DNA from: Xanthostigma xanthostigma
Taxonomy: Eukaryota > Arthropoda > Insecta > Raphidioptera > Raphidiidae
Direction: 5' to 3'
Length of the DNA stretch: 64,000 nucleotides
Assembly: GCA_963575645.1 (NCBI GenBank)
Contig: OY754465.1
Coordinates: 47,394,401-47,458,400, forward strand
Of the stretch, positions 22,447-33,814 are shown in pieces (position 1 is the first letter of the stretch; each line of letters starts with the position of its first letter). Both the position numbers and the translations under genes were made by a program. The notes under the pieces were generated by a model. That model saw only the letters and a program-made list of their open reading frames with translations. It did not search any database and was not told the DNA's origin.

Positions 22447-23477
22447 TTGCACACATGAACATTTTACAGTCTTAGAAATTTGGAAATCATTTCTGGGGGA
22501 ATCTTTCTAGTCTTTAAATAAGTTTTTATTTTGAGGAATGAATGTAGAGGAAGGTGTGACAAAAAACTCGGTTCGAATAGCCTCATCCAATGGGATTATT
22601 CTAATTAGTACCTACAAGGACGCGAACGTAAACATATTTTCCATGTGTGTAATTTTATACTTTTGTAATAAATTGCACTTATAGGACTTACAATAGCTAG
22701 CTGTAAATCCCAATTCCCAATCAAATTTCTTTTGAAATTATTGCAATATTATCAAACAAGAGGCAAAATAATTTTAAATATACCACATTTATTTCCACAA
22801 ACTGTGAAAACAACCTTAAATCTTTAATTTTACGAACACAATCATATTCCATAGTAAAGTTTAACATATATGTTTGCTAAATAAATATTTGTAAAAAAAT
22901 ATGAAAATAGAATTGCAAAAAAGAAAATAAGTAAATAATAGTATCTTTCAAATACTTTTAAGCGTCGTCTTGAGAAAGTTTTCGAGTTCTGTAAAAAAAA
23001 AGAAAAGAGACTTTTTCTCGTGAGACCGCTTGTGTCCGTTCACTCAAACTCCAGTGCTGACATCTGTTAGTTTGATTCTAAACTCTACTTTGACGGAATG
23101 TAAAAATTTAAATTTTGTTATTTGAATTTTTGACGAATAATTTGTAAAATACCAAGAGCTTGAAAATTTGCAACTATATGCATTTATCCTTCATTTGTAT
23201 TAAAATAGTATTTTCTGTATTTAGAACGTAAATTCAGTTATTATGCTCGAGCTGTGACATATACGAGATTCAGCGAGTTTTAACAGTCACGTGAGTCAAT
23301 ATAACATTACAGCATTTATTTCAAGTACCTCCTATACAAAATAACTGAGTTTTCACATCATAATAGGTCCCTACGTTTTTAATATTTTTGAGAACCGTTT
23401 GTAATATATTTGAGTTGCTTACGAAAACTACGTCTGGTATGCTATCTATGTGTCTCTTATAAAAGAAATATTTTTAT
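22447..23477. other. AT-rich DNA with no supported gene
   Basis: No matched repeat, RNA gene or coding segment was found. Confidence 0.45.
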
Positions 23478-23929
23478 TCAACACGCGTGAGTAATATATA
23501 ATTTCGGGGCCCTGCTAAATTCGGGAGAAATAATAAATTACTTCATGTTGACGCGTAGAGCGCTAATAATGAGCCGTACTGTACGATAATGAATTTTCTG
23601 GACCTATAGTAACGCAGTAGCGAGCGGAAGCCGTACAATAATGAATAATAACTGCATAGTTTCTGGACCAATAGGAACGCGGTAGCGATTTGTATATATG
23701 AAAACAGCATCGCAATTCAGCGAAAGTCAGGGCCATCTGGTGTGCATCGAGGGCGGTGGATACGTCAATCAATGAAGTGATTTATTATTAGTTGAATAAA
23801 ATATTATGTGCGACCATTGATCGAAGGAGAATATTCCACTCGCGTGTTACCGCACTCGCTAAGCTCGTGCGGCAAATTTCACGCTCATGGAATCTGCTCC
23901 TTCTCTCACTAGTCACACAATATACTATT
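23478..23929. repeat. 440-bp repeat, copy B
   Basis: This is the same-orientation partner of 19494-19937. It has an extra partial duplication around 23577-23645, where the GAGCCGTACTGTACGATAAT block is repeated in altered form before rejoining copy A at ACTGCATAGTTTCTGGAC. The terminal hairpin module is retained. Confidence 0.7.
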
Positions 23930-24569
23930 ACTTGATCGTAACTTCTCTATAACAACATTTTTCCTGAATTATAAGCGTCTCTTCGGAAGGCAGGAATGGC
24001 TTTTTGACGAAATGATAATTTTATGTTACGATTACTCCGGATAGAAAAATATAAAATTATCGTTTTGAATGTTACGCTTGAGATAGTTCCATACCATACT
24101 AATAAAATGTGCTTGCTTTGGTATTGTTTACATGTACAACAAACTGAAAACAAACTCTTTTTCTTCTTTATTTGTTTATAATATAACAGACGCGAAATAG
24201 TACAAACTGCAGTACTCTAACAAAATAAATATTACTACCGTAGTATTTGTACTATTTCCTATGTAATTTTACTTCCTACTTCAAGTATGATAGAGAAGTA
24301 TTGGGTTTAGTTAAAACATTTTTTTCCGGGATATTAATAGATCCAGGAATAATTTAAGACAATTTTTCGATTGATATAATCTCTCTCTCTCTCCTTTGAT
24401 ATCTTAAAAGTGAAAGCATAGGCAAAAAGAAAATATTACTGCGTTCTAGATGTTAAAATATGGATAAAATGTTAGTAATTTTGTTTTCTAAAATGTACAG
24501 ATTGCGAGAAAAAAAAAATATATATAATATATATAAAAAAATGCTCTCTCTATCAAGATATCTATGATT
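23930..24569. other. AT-rich DNA with no supported gene
   Basis: Only short CT-rich and AT-rich simple runs were seen (for example TCTCTCTCTC at about 24380). Confidence 0.4.
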
Positions 24570-24850
24570 TTAGTTAACAGAGATTGCCTCATTCCATCTG
24601 ACAAATCGACCGTAAGCACGGGATTGACGTCAGGTGGCGGACCGTTCATATTTTTATCAGCCTATATAATGAAATAACAAAAATGTCGTTATATTTAATT
24701 AGGACTACGTAAATCTCTTACCTTAAAAATTTAATTTATTGCAAATAATATCAATATTTGCCTTTTGTTTTCTGTTAAAATAATGCCACTAAAGTTTATA
24801 ACAATCGATGGGATTAAGGCAACTTCTGTAATATACTCACCTTGGTTGAC
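24570..24850. repeat. Interspersed repeat, copy 2 of 2
   Basis: Partner of 4263-4560. It begins ACAGAGATTGCCTCATTCC and ends GGGATTAAGGCAACTTCTGT, imperfect inverted ends, with the shared TGACGTCAG, GGACTACGTAAATC and TTATTGCAAATAATATCA blocks between. Confidence 0.55.
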
Positions 24851-25251
24851 CTTTAGTAGATCTTAACGTAGAAATAAGATGGCTGCGTTTTTTATAACAT
24901 AAAAATGGGTTGTTAATTGGAATAACTTTCATTTGCGAGAGATTGTTTACCTACTAGGTGACTGTGCAGTCGATTTTTGTTTAAATGTATGTATAGTGAT
25001 GACTCAGAGTTTAAATCCTGAATTTAACAATATCATATTGTGTTTTCAACTGTGTCCATTTTATAGTTGACAACAAATGACAATTAAATCTAGATTTAAA
25101 ACTGATTGTCGTATCAGAAACCGAACATAAATGTTAAATTCGAATTAAAATACTTTTCTCAATTCGTTCTACAATTTTTATATTACGTGTATAGGCTTGC
25201 TGTGGAATAATTTTTATCTTGAAAAACCTTTTTGTAAGTTTTTAAGGTTAA

Positions 25252-25288
25252 ATTAACTAACTTTGTTTTATTTTTGTTACAGGTGAGT
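25252..25288 (+). promoter_or_regulatory. Candidate recursive splice site (acceptor fused to donor)
   Basis: A branch-point-like TTAACTAAC is followed by a pyrimidine tract, TTTGTTTTATTTTTGTTACAG, ending at 25282 and joined directly to GTGAGT at 25283. This is the arrangement known for ratchet (zero-nucleotide exon) sites in long insect introns. A second strong donor, GTAAGT, lies 75 bases downstream at 25358, which also allows an ordinary small exon. Confidence 0.5.
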
Positions 25289-25357
25289 TACTTTGATTTT
25301 CACGACCAACTCCTTCAAGAAATTATTTTCCGAAAAGTGATGTGTTTTTACGATTCC
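25283..25357 (+). CDS. Candidate 75-nt exon (25 codons)
   Basis: The interval between the acceptor at 25282 and GTAAGT at 25358 is exactly 75 bases and is open in only one frame (phase 0): it begins VSYFDFHDQLLQ and ends CFYDS. The other two frames hit stops within four codons. Insect ratchet sites are sometimes followed by such decoy or regulatory exons. I do not recognise the peptide. It could be a real internal exon, a recursive-splicing exon, or chance. Confidence 0.3.
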
Positions 25358-25630
25358 GTAAGTTAAAAGAAAAAAAAATAATTTTATGCATTATTTCACG
25401 GTTCGTACTCACAATTTGATTATGATTCTACTAATTCTTTAAAAATAAAAAATTTAAAACAAAACCTTTTTGGAATAAACTAAACAGTGGAAATTTTATT
25501 TGTAAAAAAGTGAGTGCGTGCACTTATGTACGCGCGTTTGAAGTTATACTTCTTATTGATTTAATATCGGCTCTGTGATTTTTGAGATAAGCACCTCAGA
25601 AATTTTAAGATAAAATGGCTGCAATTATGG
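25358..25630. other. Non-coding stretch with a dispersed repeat end
   Basis: The block GTGCACTTATGTACGCGCG then GAAGTTATACTTCTT (25520-25555) recurs near 35518-35565 and, inverted, near 54745-54795. It appears to be one end of another dispersed element. Confidence 0.4.
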
Positions 25631-26160
25631 AACTCTTTCTGTACAAAAAGAGCTGGTTAGAACAATAGATTGTATTCACACAAAAACAAATGACTGATCT
25701 ACATATAGAAAAAGATCTCTTTTAGAGCTAAATTGATTCGACGGAGAAACAAGAAAATGTGTTAAAATATGTTAAAAATGTATAAAAAACATACCGTTTC
25801 AATCGATCAATTATTTTTTAAGCAGAATTAATTTCAATCTCTTCCATGCTTTTCTTATAGAGCAGTGATGTCAAACACGCGGCCCGCCAACACAGTGATT
25901 GCGGCCCGCCGAGACGTTAAAAAAACATTGAGTCTAATATTATTATCATTCTAACAATCGTATTTTATTAATAGTTTTTAACATTAAAAACATGCGGCTT
26001 CCAACTTAGTACAAAATAGATAATGTGGCCCTCAATATCATATAAGTTTGACATGCCTGTTATAGAGATAAATAAGTGTAAGATTATTTTGAAATCAGAT
26101 TTTCTGACAATACTTTCTGCAACCCAGCATTACAAAAATCATATTTAAAATATATCTCTG
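25631..26160. repeat. R61-family repeat interrupted by a hAT miniature
   Basis: The order of blocks (GAACAATAGATTGTATTCAC, CTACATATAGAAAAAGATCT, AATCGATCAATTATT, then TTTTCTGACAATACTTTCTG) matches 61600-62000. The hAT element at 25863-26059 splits it at a point where the 61.9-kb copy reads CTATGCTTTTCATATGG. Confidence 0.5.
25863..26059. mobile_element. 197-bp hAT miniature element
   Basis: Inverted ends CAGTGATGTCAAAC and GTTTGACATGCCTG are flanked by a perfect 8-bp duplication, TTATAGAG (25855-25862 and 26060-26067). The internal GCGGCCCGCC pieces are typical of hAT miniatures. It has no coding capacity. The perfect duplication suggests a fairly recent insertion. Confidence 0.85.
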
Positions 26161-26607
26161 GTGTCAGATATAAAATACTTAAGTCAAGAGTTGTTAAATT
26201 TTATTTTTTACTTTAGTCTCTTTCGTTTGGTATTAATGGCTTAAAAATAGACTTAAGTCCTTTATGCGTGACACCAACGATATATTATCCGATCTCAACA
26301 AAAAAATATCAGTTGCATATTTTCTAAAGCGTTAAAATCTGTCATAAAATACAAGCGGAGATATTTATGAAATTTAATTTAGCGTCATAAAATCCGGTCG
26401 TGATAACTCACTATATTATAGGGCTAGATAGTTAACATACAATAACTGTGTACACTGTACATTGTACGTCATACTAGGTACATCGTACATGTATGAGAAG
26501 GTGCAATATCGTGATATTTATGAAACTATAAAAATATATATTTACGTCTCTGAACTAAACTAAAACCTATGACTGGATTGATTAAACAGATGTACAAAAA
26601 ATTTAAT

Positions 26608-26830
26608 TTTAATGTGAAACATCTAATGACGCGTTTGGTTGTGTTTAAAACCGTGCAATTAGATTAAACATGGCTTTAGTTGAAGGCGACATCTAGATAA
26701 CAGGCTGAAATTTAGTTACTAGTATTATGTTATATTATGATAGTACATGACGCTTGCTGAGTGTATGCGTTGGATTGTAACATGACTTTTGTTTACGGGG
26801 ACATCTAACTGAGATTTATTAATTACATTT
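26608..26830 (+). repeat. G-family repeat, diverged copy
   Basis: It begins GTGAAACATCTAATGACGCG then TTTGGTTG and carries the internal GACATCTAGATAACAGGCTG and TTTAGTTACTAGTATTATGT pieces seen at 60252-60600. The terminal TTTCACATCTGCCAGGCG block is missing. Confidence 0.55.
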
Positions 26831-28157
26831 TCAAAATAAGCTTTATACAACCTTGCAAACCAAGTGGTAATCGGTACAGCGGTTTTAAGGTTATCGCAAA
26901 ATATAGAGACATATTTTACAAACGCAAAAAGGAATCTTTGAGTCTCGAAGCTACTACCCTGCCATTATGAGTCTTGAGCTCTACCGCAGAGCTATAGAGT
27001 AGCTTGTGAAATATTGCTCTGTATTGCTATATAGCAGTTTCACGTTCATTCATTAATTTTAAATACAAAATAAAGAAATTAAAAGTCGAGAACGCAATTT
27101 GCACCGTAGGTATTTCTTGACCACACCGTTTCCACATTTTACAACAGCAGTACTATTGTAATTTTATTGTTTATAACACTACTGTTGACATAGTTTCAAA
27201 TCGAATTTTTAACAAAATTATATAACATAAAACGGAGCATGTACCGGCAAGGCTAAGCAGTTCTTATTTCTACTATTATAGGATTAAAATGGCTGCCTCA
27301 GAATTTTTTATTGTTCTTATTGACTTGGGAATAATCGAATGATTTTGATTATCAAACGGTTCGAATAATTTTTATAATCGAATGATTCTTTAGAAATGAT
27401 TCCTTCGCATGGTTTCATAATAATAGGTCTGCTGGTACTATGCGTGAATAAACGAATGTTTCAATTCTTGAATGATTTATGCTCTCGATTTAGATTGCTA
27501 GTCTTAAGAGAGTCACCTGCATACATCAGACGCAAATAAAAGACGTAAGAAATTGTATTTAATACTGTTTAGTGGTTAGGTACTATGCGGTGAAAACACA
27601 AATTCATTCAGTCTATGCATTCGATATGATTATTGTAACGACTGAATTTAGCTCTAGTTTTCGATTATGAGACTTGAAAGTGCCTTATTGAACAGAGGCA
27701 GTGAAATCGCAAAAAAGATTCTGAAAGAGCAGGAATTTTCTTACAAAAAAGTCTTACCTCCCGAAACCCTGCTACCAATATTTCTAATTTTAATTTAGAG
27801 GTGAAAATAGGGCTAAATATTTGTATTTCTATTTTTTATACGGCAGGCTAAAAGACACAAAAATATTGAAAATTATCAAAAAAATGGAATAAAAAGTTTT
27901 GAGCCGTATTTACACTTCTAAATTAAAGTTAGAAATATTGGTGGTAGAGCTCCGGAAGATGGGACTGTTTTGTAGAAAATTTCTTGCTTTTTAGAATATT
28001 TTTTGTAATTTCAGATATATATTCAGATATATATTTTTGATATATTCGCAAAAAAACAAACCCTTCATTTTTTTCTACTAAAATGTTTATAAATTTTGTT
28101 ATTTTTTCGTCCCTCACTTCAATTTTTTCGAAAGTTTCTAGAGCCTTCTAGCCCAAG
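26831..28157. other. AT-rich DNA with no supported gene
   Basis: Apart from a degenerate tRNA-like stretch around 26945-27005 (GAGCTCTACCGCAGAGCTA on the plus strand, an A-box-like arm when inverted), nothing was found. Confidence 0.4.
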
Positions 28158-29182
28158 ATGTGTTTTAGGCAGGTTGAAATAATGAAAAAACAGTAATTTA
28201 TCAATGGGTGAATCTGGAATGGTGAGTCTGCCTGAGCATTTGCGGTTATTTCGCGCCTGCGCAGCATATGACATCTGCAAAAAAATATCCCCAAAAAACA
28301 TGTTTTAGACAACTTGAAACTTTTATAATCTTTGAGTTCAGCATTTATATAATCCAGAAATGAAAATGCCAGAACATTTTGTCGGTTATAAAGTAGGGGC
28401 AGAACCCCCCGAAGATATTTTATTAATATAAAACCAAATTTTGGGAGGATGTTTGGTATGAAGATATGAAAAGCTCTATTGTTTTTGGGGAAAATCGGCG
28501 CATGCGCAAAAGAGATATATGCTATAACGTTGTTTTTTATATAATAATGATATACTTTATAACAGTTTATTATTCTATTTATTTTTTCAAGAAAGTTTTG
28601 TGAACTATTTTTTTCTGGCAGATTTTCAATACAAAACAGCAGTTGGTTCTTATTTTCAAAATATTTCCGAAATTATTAAGTTTAGAATTTTTTTTCACGA
28701 AACTTTCTTGAATAAATAAATAGAATAATAAACTGTTATGAAAAGTATATCATTATTATATAAAAAACAACGTTAGAGCATATATCTCTTTTGCGCATGC
28801 GCCGATTTTCCCCAAAAACAATAGAGCTTTTCATATCTGCATACCAAACATCCTCCCAAAATTTGGTTTCAATCCGTTCATCCGTTTGACCTGTATCGTG
28901 CTCATTGCGTATATTAATAAAATATCTTCGGGGGGTTCTGCCCCTACTTTATAACCGACAAAATGTTCTGGCATTTTCATTTCTGGATTATATAAATGCT
29001 GAACTCAAAGATTATAAAAGTTTCAAGTTGCCTAAAACATGTTTTTTGGGGATATTTTTTTGCAGATGTCATACGCTGCGCAGGCGCGAAATAACCGCAA
29101 ACGCTCAGGCAGACTCACCATTCCAGATTCAGCCATTGATAAATTACTGTTTTTTCATTATTTCAACCTGCCTAAAACACAT
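28158..29182. mobile_element. 1.0-kb foldback element including M-family sequence
   Basis: The ends are ATGTGTTTTAGGCAGGTTG and its complement. The arms (about 28158-28620 and 28690-29182) are highly similar and enclose a loop of 70-90 bases. The right arm has about 40 bases, including CGTTTGACCTGTATCGTG at 28880-28905, that the left arm lacks. The inner part of each arm is M-family sequence (GCGCATGCGCAAAAGAGATA and complement). The mirror ORFs at 28119-28301 and 29039-29317 are by-products. Confidence 0.8.
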
Positions 29183-29824
29183 ACCCTAAATTGTGTCATC
29201 AGCTCTCCGGCTATTAGTGGATTCCTTCGACCATGTGTGGTATGCTGTATGAAAACATTTTTGCAATTTGCAGCCTACATTTCGAAATACCAACAAAAAT
29301 ACGGTCGATTGTTTTAATTTTACTTAAGGGGACACTGTCCCGTTAAAAACGGAACTAATGATCACGTTTTAGGTATGAATAAAATTTACTCATTTAAACA
29401 TTCAAATAAACAATCAAATAATGCAAAATTTTGAACAATAGTGTATAATTACATCGCACCGATGGCAATAACAAAAAAAAAAACGTACTCATTTTTCGAT
29501 AGGTTTACATTTCATCGCGACATTAAGTTTGATTTATTCGATTTTAGCCAATCGCTGTACTCTCGTATAATTTACGTGTTTTGTGTGTTTTGGACCCCGA
29601 TGTAGTGTTGATTCACGTTGATACACACAATATGGTACACATTGTACGGATTTGTTATTGATTTAAGATATAAATTATTTCTGTGAATTATTACTTTTTT
29701 CTCTGTTTGCTATTGTTACTAACTGCACTGTGATATTGTCCGATTTTCTTTTTTTTATATACACAGTAAACCTTCGATTATCCGTCAATGATCGGCGAAA
29801 CGTGATATAAGACAGATAAGAAGT
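29183..29824. other. AT-rich DNA with no supported gene
   Basis: A small dyad, GGGGACACTGTCCCG, occurs at 29329-29343. No gene or matched repeat was recognised. Confidence 0.4.
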
Positions 29825-30302
29825 TCATAAAGGTCGCTGAACACGAGGCTGCTTTTACCACTAGATTCCTTGCAAGATTTGGCTGCTAGGTTTCAAACGC
29901 GCTGTGGTGCTGGATTTTGTGATGACTTTTACGTGTTCGCTTTACACGATGCGTGTTTTGAAGATGACTTTGTAGATGGGTTTTTTCGCGCGCAGTGACA
30001 GTTCGAATGTTAACAAAAGTAAACGTTTATCGTCTCTGAACACAACACACACTCTAACGCCATGTTTGTTTGAGGCGTTTGTTCATGTCGCTCACGTGAC
30101 AGGATATTGTTTCCTGATTGGTTCTTGATCAAAACAAGCAACCAAACTAGCACGAAAAATAGCCCCGGTTCCAATTTTGAAATCGATCTTGTGACGACGT
30201 ACGCGAGCTCGCAGTGACGACATTTCACAGCCAGCGCGTCAGCCAGCCCAATTCCCGGCAGTGATTCTAGCGGCAAAACCAGCCTCGTTGTGCAGCGGCC
30301 TT
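29825..30302. mobile_element. T2-family TIR element, copy 3 (most complete)
   Basis: The ends are TAAAGGTCGCTGAACACGAG at the left and the complement of TTGTGCAGCGGCCTTTA at the right, extending inward to GGCTGCTTTTACCACTAGA and its counterpart. The interior has AAAGTAAACGTTTATCGTCT, GCTCACGTGACAGGATATTG and ATTGGTTCTTGATCAAAACA. Flanks GAAGTTCA and GACGTTCT are similar in 6 of 8 positions, which might be a decayed 8-bp duplication. Confidence 0.7.
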
Positions 30303-30520
30303 TAGACGTTCTTTGAGAATCACATTACGGGAGGCAATATTGGAAAAAGCCATCCATTCAATCTGCCAAATAATATTCAGATCGTTTGTGGAAATTTGTA
30401 TGCTCTCTGACCGCTCCACAGACAAGATATGGCTCTGATATCGTCACTTATGTTATACAAAAAAGTCAAATTGAATATTTAGTAACACAATATTCGAACT
30501 CACAATTTGCCTTAAAAAGA

Positions 30521-30811
30521 TAAATTATAGTTTAAAAAAACTAAAAAAAAACACGCTTTAATAGCAAACCGAACTAAAAAGTAGAAAATAAATTACTAAC
30601 AAACTAATTCAATTATAGTAAAAAGCGTGAGGTGCTTGATATTAAATGCTACAATTATTTCATTGGTATCTATAGAGTTATAATGAAAATATAGTAATTG
30701 GCACCCCACGCTTTTTTACAATAATTGAATTAGTTTGTTAATAATTATTTTCTACTTTTTAGTTTGGTTTGCTATTAAAGCGTGTTTTTTTTTAGTTTTT
30801 TTAAATTATAA
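30521..30811. mobile_element. 290-bp hairpin MITE
   Basis: Arms of about 110 bases: left TAAATTATAGTTTAAAAAAA, AACACGCTTTAATAGCAAAC, and AAAAAGCGTGAGGTGC; right GCACCCCACGCTTTTTT, GCTATTAAAGCGTGTTTT and TTTAAATTATAATTTA. The loop is about 65 bases. It has no coding capacity. A much degraded relative may be at 37055-37300. Confidence 0.75.
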
Positions 30812-30865
30812 TTTATTTTCTAATTTTTAGACATCAAAGGTATTTTTTTCAAATCTTTCGAATTC

Positions 30866-31407
30866 ATTTTAACGTGATAACGTCTTATAAATTGATGAAA
30901 CACCGGCTGCATGCACGAAAAAGTGTAACGTTCCTAACGTTCCGCCTGACCCTGTGCGAAAACGGCCCTAACGATTTGGATGAAATTTACTGAAAAGGGA
31001 TTTTGGGGGGCAAAAAATCGTTTTAGCTAGGTCTCATCTCTCGAAAAAATCGTTTTCATACAAATTTTATCATTATAAAAATCAATTTTTTGACGTATGA
31101 AAATACTTAAATATTGTAAGTAGGTTTTGGAATTTTATATAAACAGTGAAACAATTGTTTTCAAAATATTATGACAATTAATCTTTGAGACTTAAAATAA
31201 ATACGAAAGAAAGAAAGTTAAAAAAACAATTATTATTATAGGTGGTGAGTATTTTAATACATAAAATTAACCTAAATTTGAAGCGAAAGATGCAATATCA
31301 TAGATTCGAATTATTATATGTAGAATTTAGGTTATGTATTACGGAATACGTTATCACGTAAAACTATCGTCCGTAAACCGACTTTACAGACAACCAATTT
31401 TTTTTTC
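30866..31407 (+). repeat. REP-family long copy
   Basis: This is one of two long copies (the other is 58230-58852, inverted). From the GTGATAACGTCTTATAAATT end it runs through GCACGAAAAAGTGTAACG, AACGGCCCTAACGATTTGG, AGCTAGGTCTCATCTCTCG and AACCTAAATTTGAAGCGAAA to ACGTTATCACGTAAAACTAT and ACAGACAACCAATTTT. It codes for no protein. The interior is shared almost base for base with the other long copy, so this is the fuller form of the family. Confidence 0.8.
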
Positions 31408-31556
31408 AAAATTTTTAAATTCAAATTTATTTTTATTAAATAATTGTACGATTGTTAACGGCCCTTGACACGTGTGCAACTTTTCAAGTTAATCAGACTT
31501 CTTGAAATTGGTGAAAATTACGCTGAAAGATTCCTTTACATACATTCCTACATATA

Positions 31557-32001
31557 CAGGCTGACCGGTAATTGCTCGTATTCCTCTCAGGAGAAGGAGC
31601 TATGACTAATTTAGAATGATTTACTTCTGTCACTTGGAGGTCGGAAATGCGTCATCTTTTTATGATAATGACACTTTGTGAAGAATTTTTATTTTATGTT
31701 TTTTATTTATTGTAAGTTGTAACACAACATAAAATCTAACAGTAAATTTCGTGGTTTTTAGCTTTAGGAAGGTTGGCCAATTAGTAAGCTATCAGATCAT
31801 GAAAAAATTTAGGCCAAAAAGTGAGAATCTATTTTTTTTTTAATTTTAGCTCTCAAAATTCGAATTTTTATAAAAAGAAAACCGAAGTAGATTTTTTCGA
31901 AAATGACGCATTTCCGACTCCCAAGTGATAGAGATTAAATCATTCCAAATTAGTCACAGTTTCTTGTCCCGAGAGGAATACGAGCAATTACCGGTCACCT
32001 G
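31557..32001. mobile_element. 445-bp TIR element with TA duplication
   Basis: Inverted ends of about 105 bp: CAGGCTGACCGGTAATTGCT at the left and AGCAATTACCGGTCACCTG at the right, continuing through CGTATTCCTCTC and GGAAATGCGTCAT and their complements. TA flanks both sides (31555-31556, 32002-32003). The ORF at 31925-32194 overlaps the right arm and is a shadow. Confidence 0.75.
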
Positions 32002-32739
32002 TATAAAAAAGAAAAATTTAATCTTCAGTAGCACAATATTGGAACTCACAATTTGTCTTAAAAACAGTGTACCTATGCTGCCGTTGACTTATTATAAGAA
32101 GTCACATCGTGAAGACTTATTTTTGTTTTATGTGAGCTCTTCAACTCCTGACTTTTCATCTCGAAAATTAAACATTTTGGAGATAAATAAGTGAAGTGTT
32201 TGGCATCGGCGATGTTTCAAGCAGGTGCAGCTCTTCTCATCTCAATCGCTTGCAATGTATAAAGTACGGATGTTAATACGAAACCAGTAGCAGCCCATCA
32301 AATGGTTTTTGCTCGTAAGCAATACCTACATGTACATCTGTTAGAGCCCATGTGTGCGGTAACATGCAATTTACAGACAGCACAGATAGATACAGTTTAA
32401 TATTATCTTATGTGTAGAATGTAATGTTGAATGTGTGTATTTTTTCGTTTTGTTTGTAGTAACATTATACTCACGTACGGTCACACTCAATGGGAAGTAT
32501 TTGGTTGGAATCCGATTTATCCTCAGGGATTATGTGATCTTTCCTTCTCGCAGCTGTGCTTCATTCACAATGCTTCACACCCATATATAGGCTGTCCTGC
32601 AAATATATGTGTTCATGCATCTGTCTATCTGTAATATCGAAATAACTGTTCACGTGGTTATTTGCATGCTATCAGATCGTAAACGACCACATTACCATTC
32701 CAACCCACAAATGGGGAATGGTACCTACTGGTTTAGGTC
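32002..32739. other. AT-rich DNA with no supported gene
   Basis: No coding or RNA feature is supported here; the short open frames near 32431-32634 show no motif. Confidence 0.4.
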
Positions 32740-33180
32740 AAAAATAACTTTTCAAAATTTTACAATATTTTTTCGTTTTGAGGTCTTTCGAATCCAAAAA
32801 ACACATTTTTGGAAAAACTTTGTGTGTCTGTTAGTCTGTTTGTCCTTGAGCACGATACAGTTCAAACGGATGAGCAGATTGAAACCAAATTTTGGAAAGA
32901 TGTTTGTTACGCAAATATGAAGAGCCCTATTGTTTTTGGGGAAAATCGGCGCATGGGCAGAAGAGATATATGCTATAACGGTGTTTTTTTTTTGTATAAT
33001 AATGGCTTATAATTCTATTTATTTTTTCAAGAAAGTTTCGTTGGAATGTTTTTTTTTAAACTTTATAGTTTCGGAAATGTTTTGAAAATACACAAATCTG
33101 CTGTTCTTTTGTTTTGTAGATCTGTCAAAAATAAACTAGTTAAGCATGCTTTGATTAATTTTTACATGTCGTGAAACATA
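32740..33180 (-). mobile_element. M-family MITE, uninterrupted copy
   Basis: Blocks in order on the plus strand are GAGCACGATACAGTTCAAAC, ACCAAATTTTGGAAAGATGT, TTGGGGAAAATCGGCGCATG, AAGAGATATATGCTATAAC, then TTTTGTAGATCTGTCAAAAA and AGTTAAGCATGCTTTGATTA, i.e. the reverse of 20240-20990 without the REP insert. Confidence 0.65.
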
Positions 33181-33221
33181 TGTAGGTAACCATGGCAACG
33201 AATAACAAATATCATTGAATA

Positions 33222-33709
33222 CTAGCCATTAGCCGAGTCACCTCACGCGATATCAGATATTTTATTTTCTTTGTTATACTATATCAGATCTCAACATTTT
33301 GAAGTTGGAATGGCCTCGTCGCCCAGTCGGCTGGAATTTTTCATTTACTTTTGTCTGTCTGTCTGTCCGGGATAATCCTGGAAACGACTGAACCTATCGT
33401 CATGGCACTTCCCGGACAGGTCAATGGCTACGCCCAGCGTGATCTAGGCTACATTTTATCCCTAAAATTATCTTTAAAGGTGAAAAGGGGGGTGGAAATC
33501 TTCATAAAGGATACTCTGTATCTCTGAAATTGTTTAAGCTAAAAACGTGAATCTCGACAAAAATAGTCTTTTTAGAAAACAAAGAAATACATGTTCGATG
33601 GTCTTTTGCACACACTACCCGAACGGAGGGAGGGGTCGTTTTTGTATAAAAGAAAACTGGGTACAATATCGTCTATACAACGAGGACAAAGTCGTGGACA
33701 AACCGCTAG
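33222..33709. mobile_element. Helitron-like fragments, two 3' ends facing apart
   Basis: At 33222 a minus-strand CTAG|T end (CGGCTAATGGCTAG) is seen. At 33709 a plus-strand end reads GACAAACCGCTAG|T. Between them lies CTGTCTGTCTGTCCGGGATA and AACGGAGGGAGGGG, a pattern of the kind common in insect non-autonomous elements. The 5' ends could not be defined, so this may be two truncated copies. Confidence 0.45.
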
Positions 33710-33814
33710 TATTAAATTAATCCGGTTTGGGAAGACAGTTCATTGTTCGACTCCTTCCAAGCGAGGTCTGGGTTGTCCCTGACGTCGCTTGATTTTTGAA
33801 TTTTGAATCCACGA

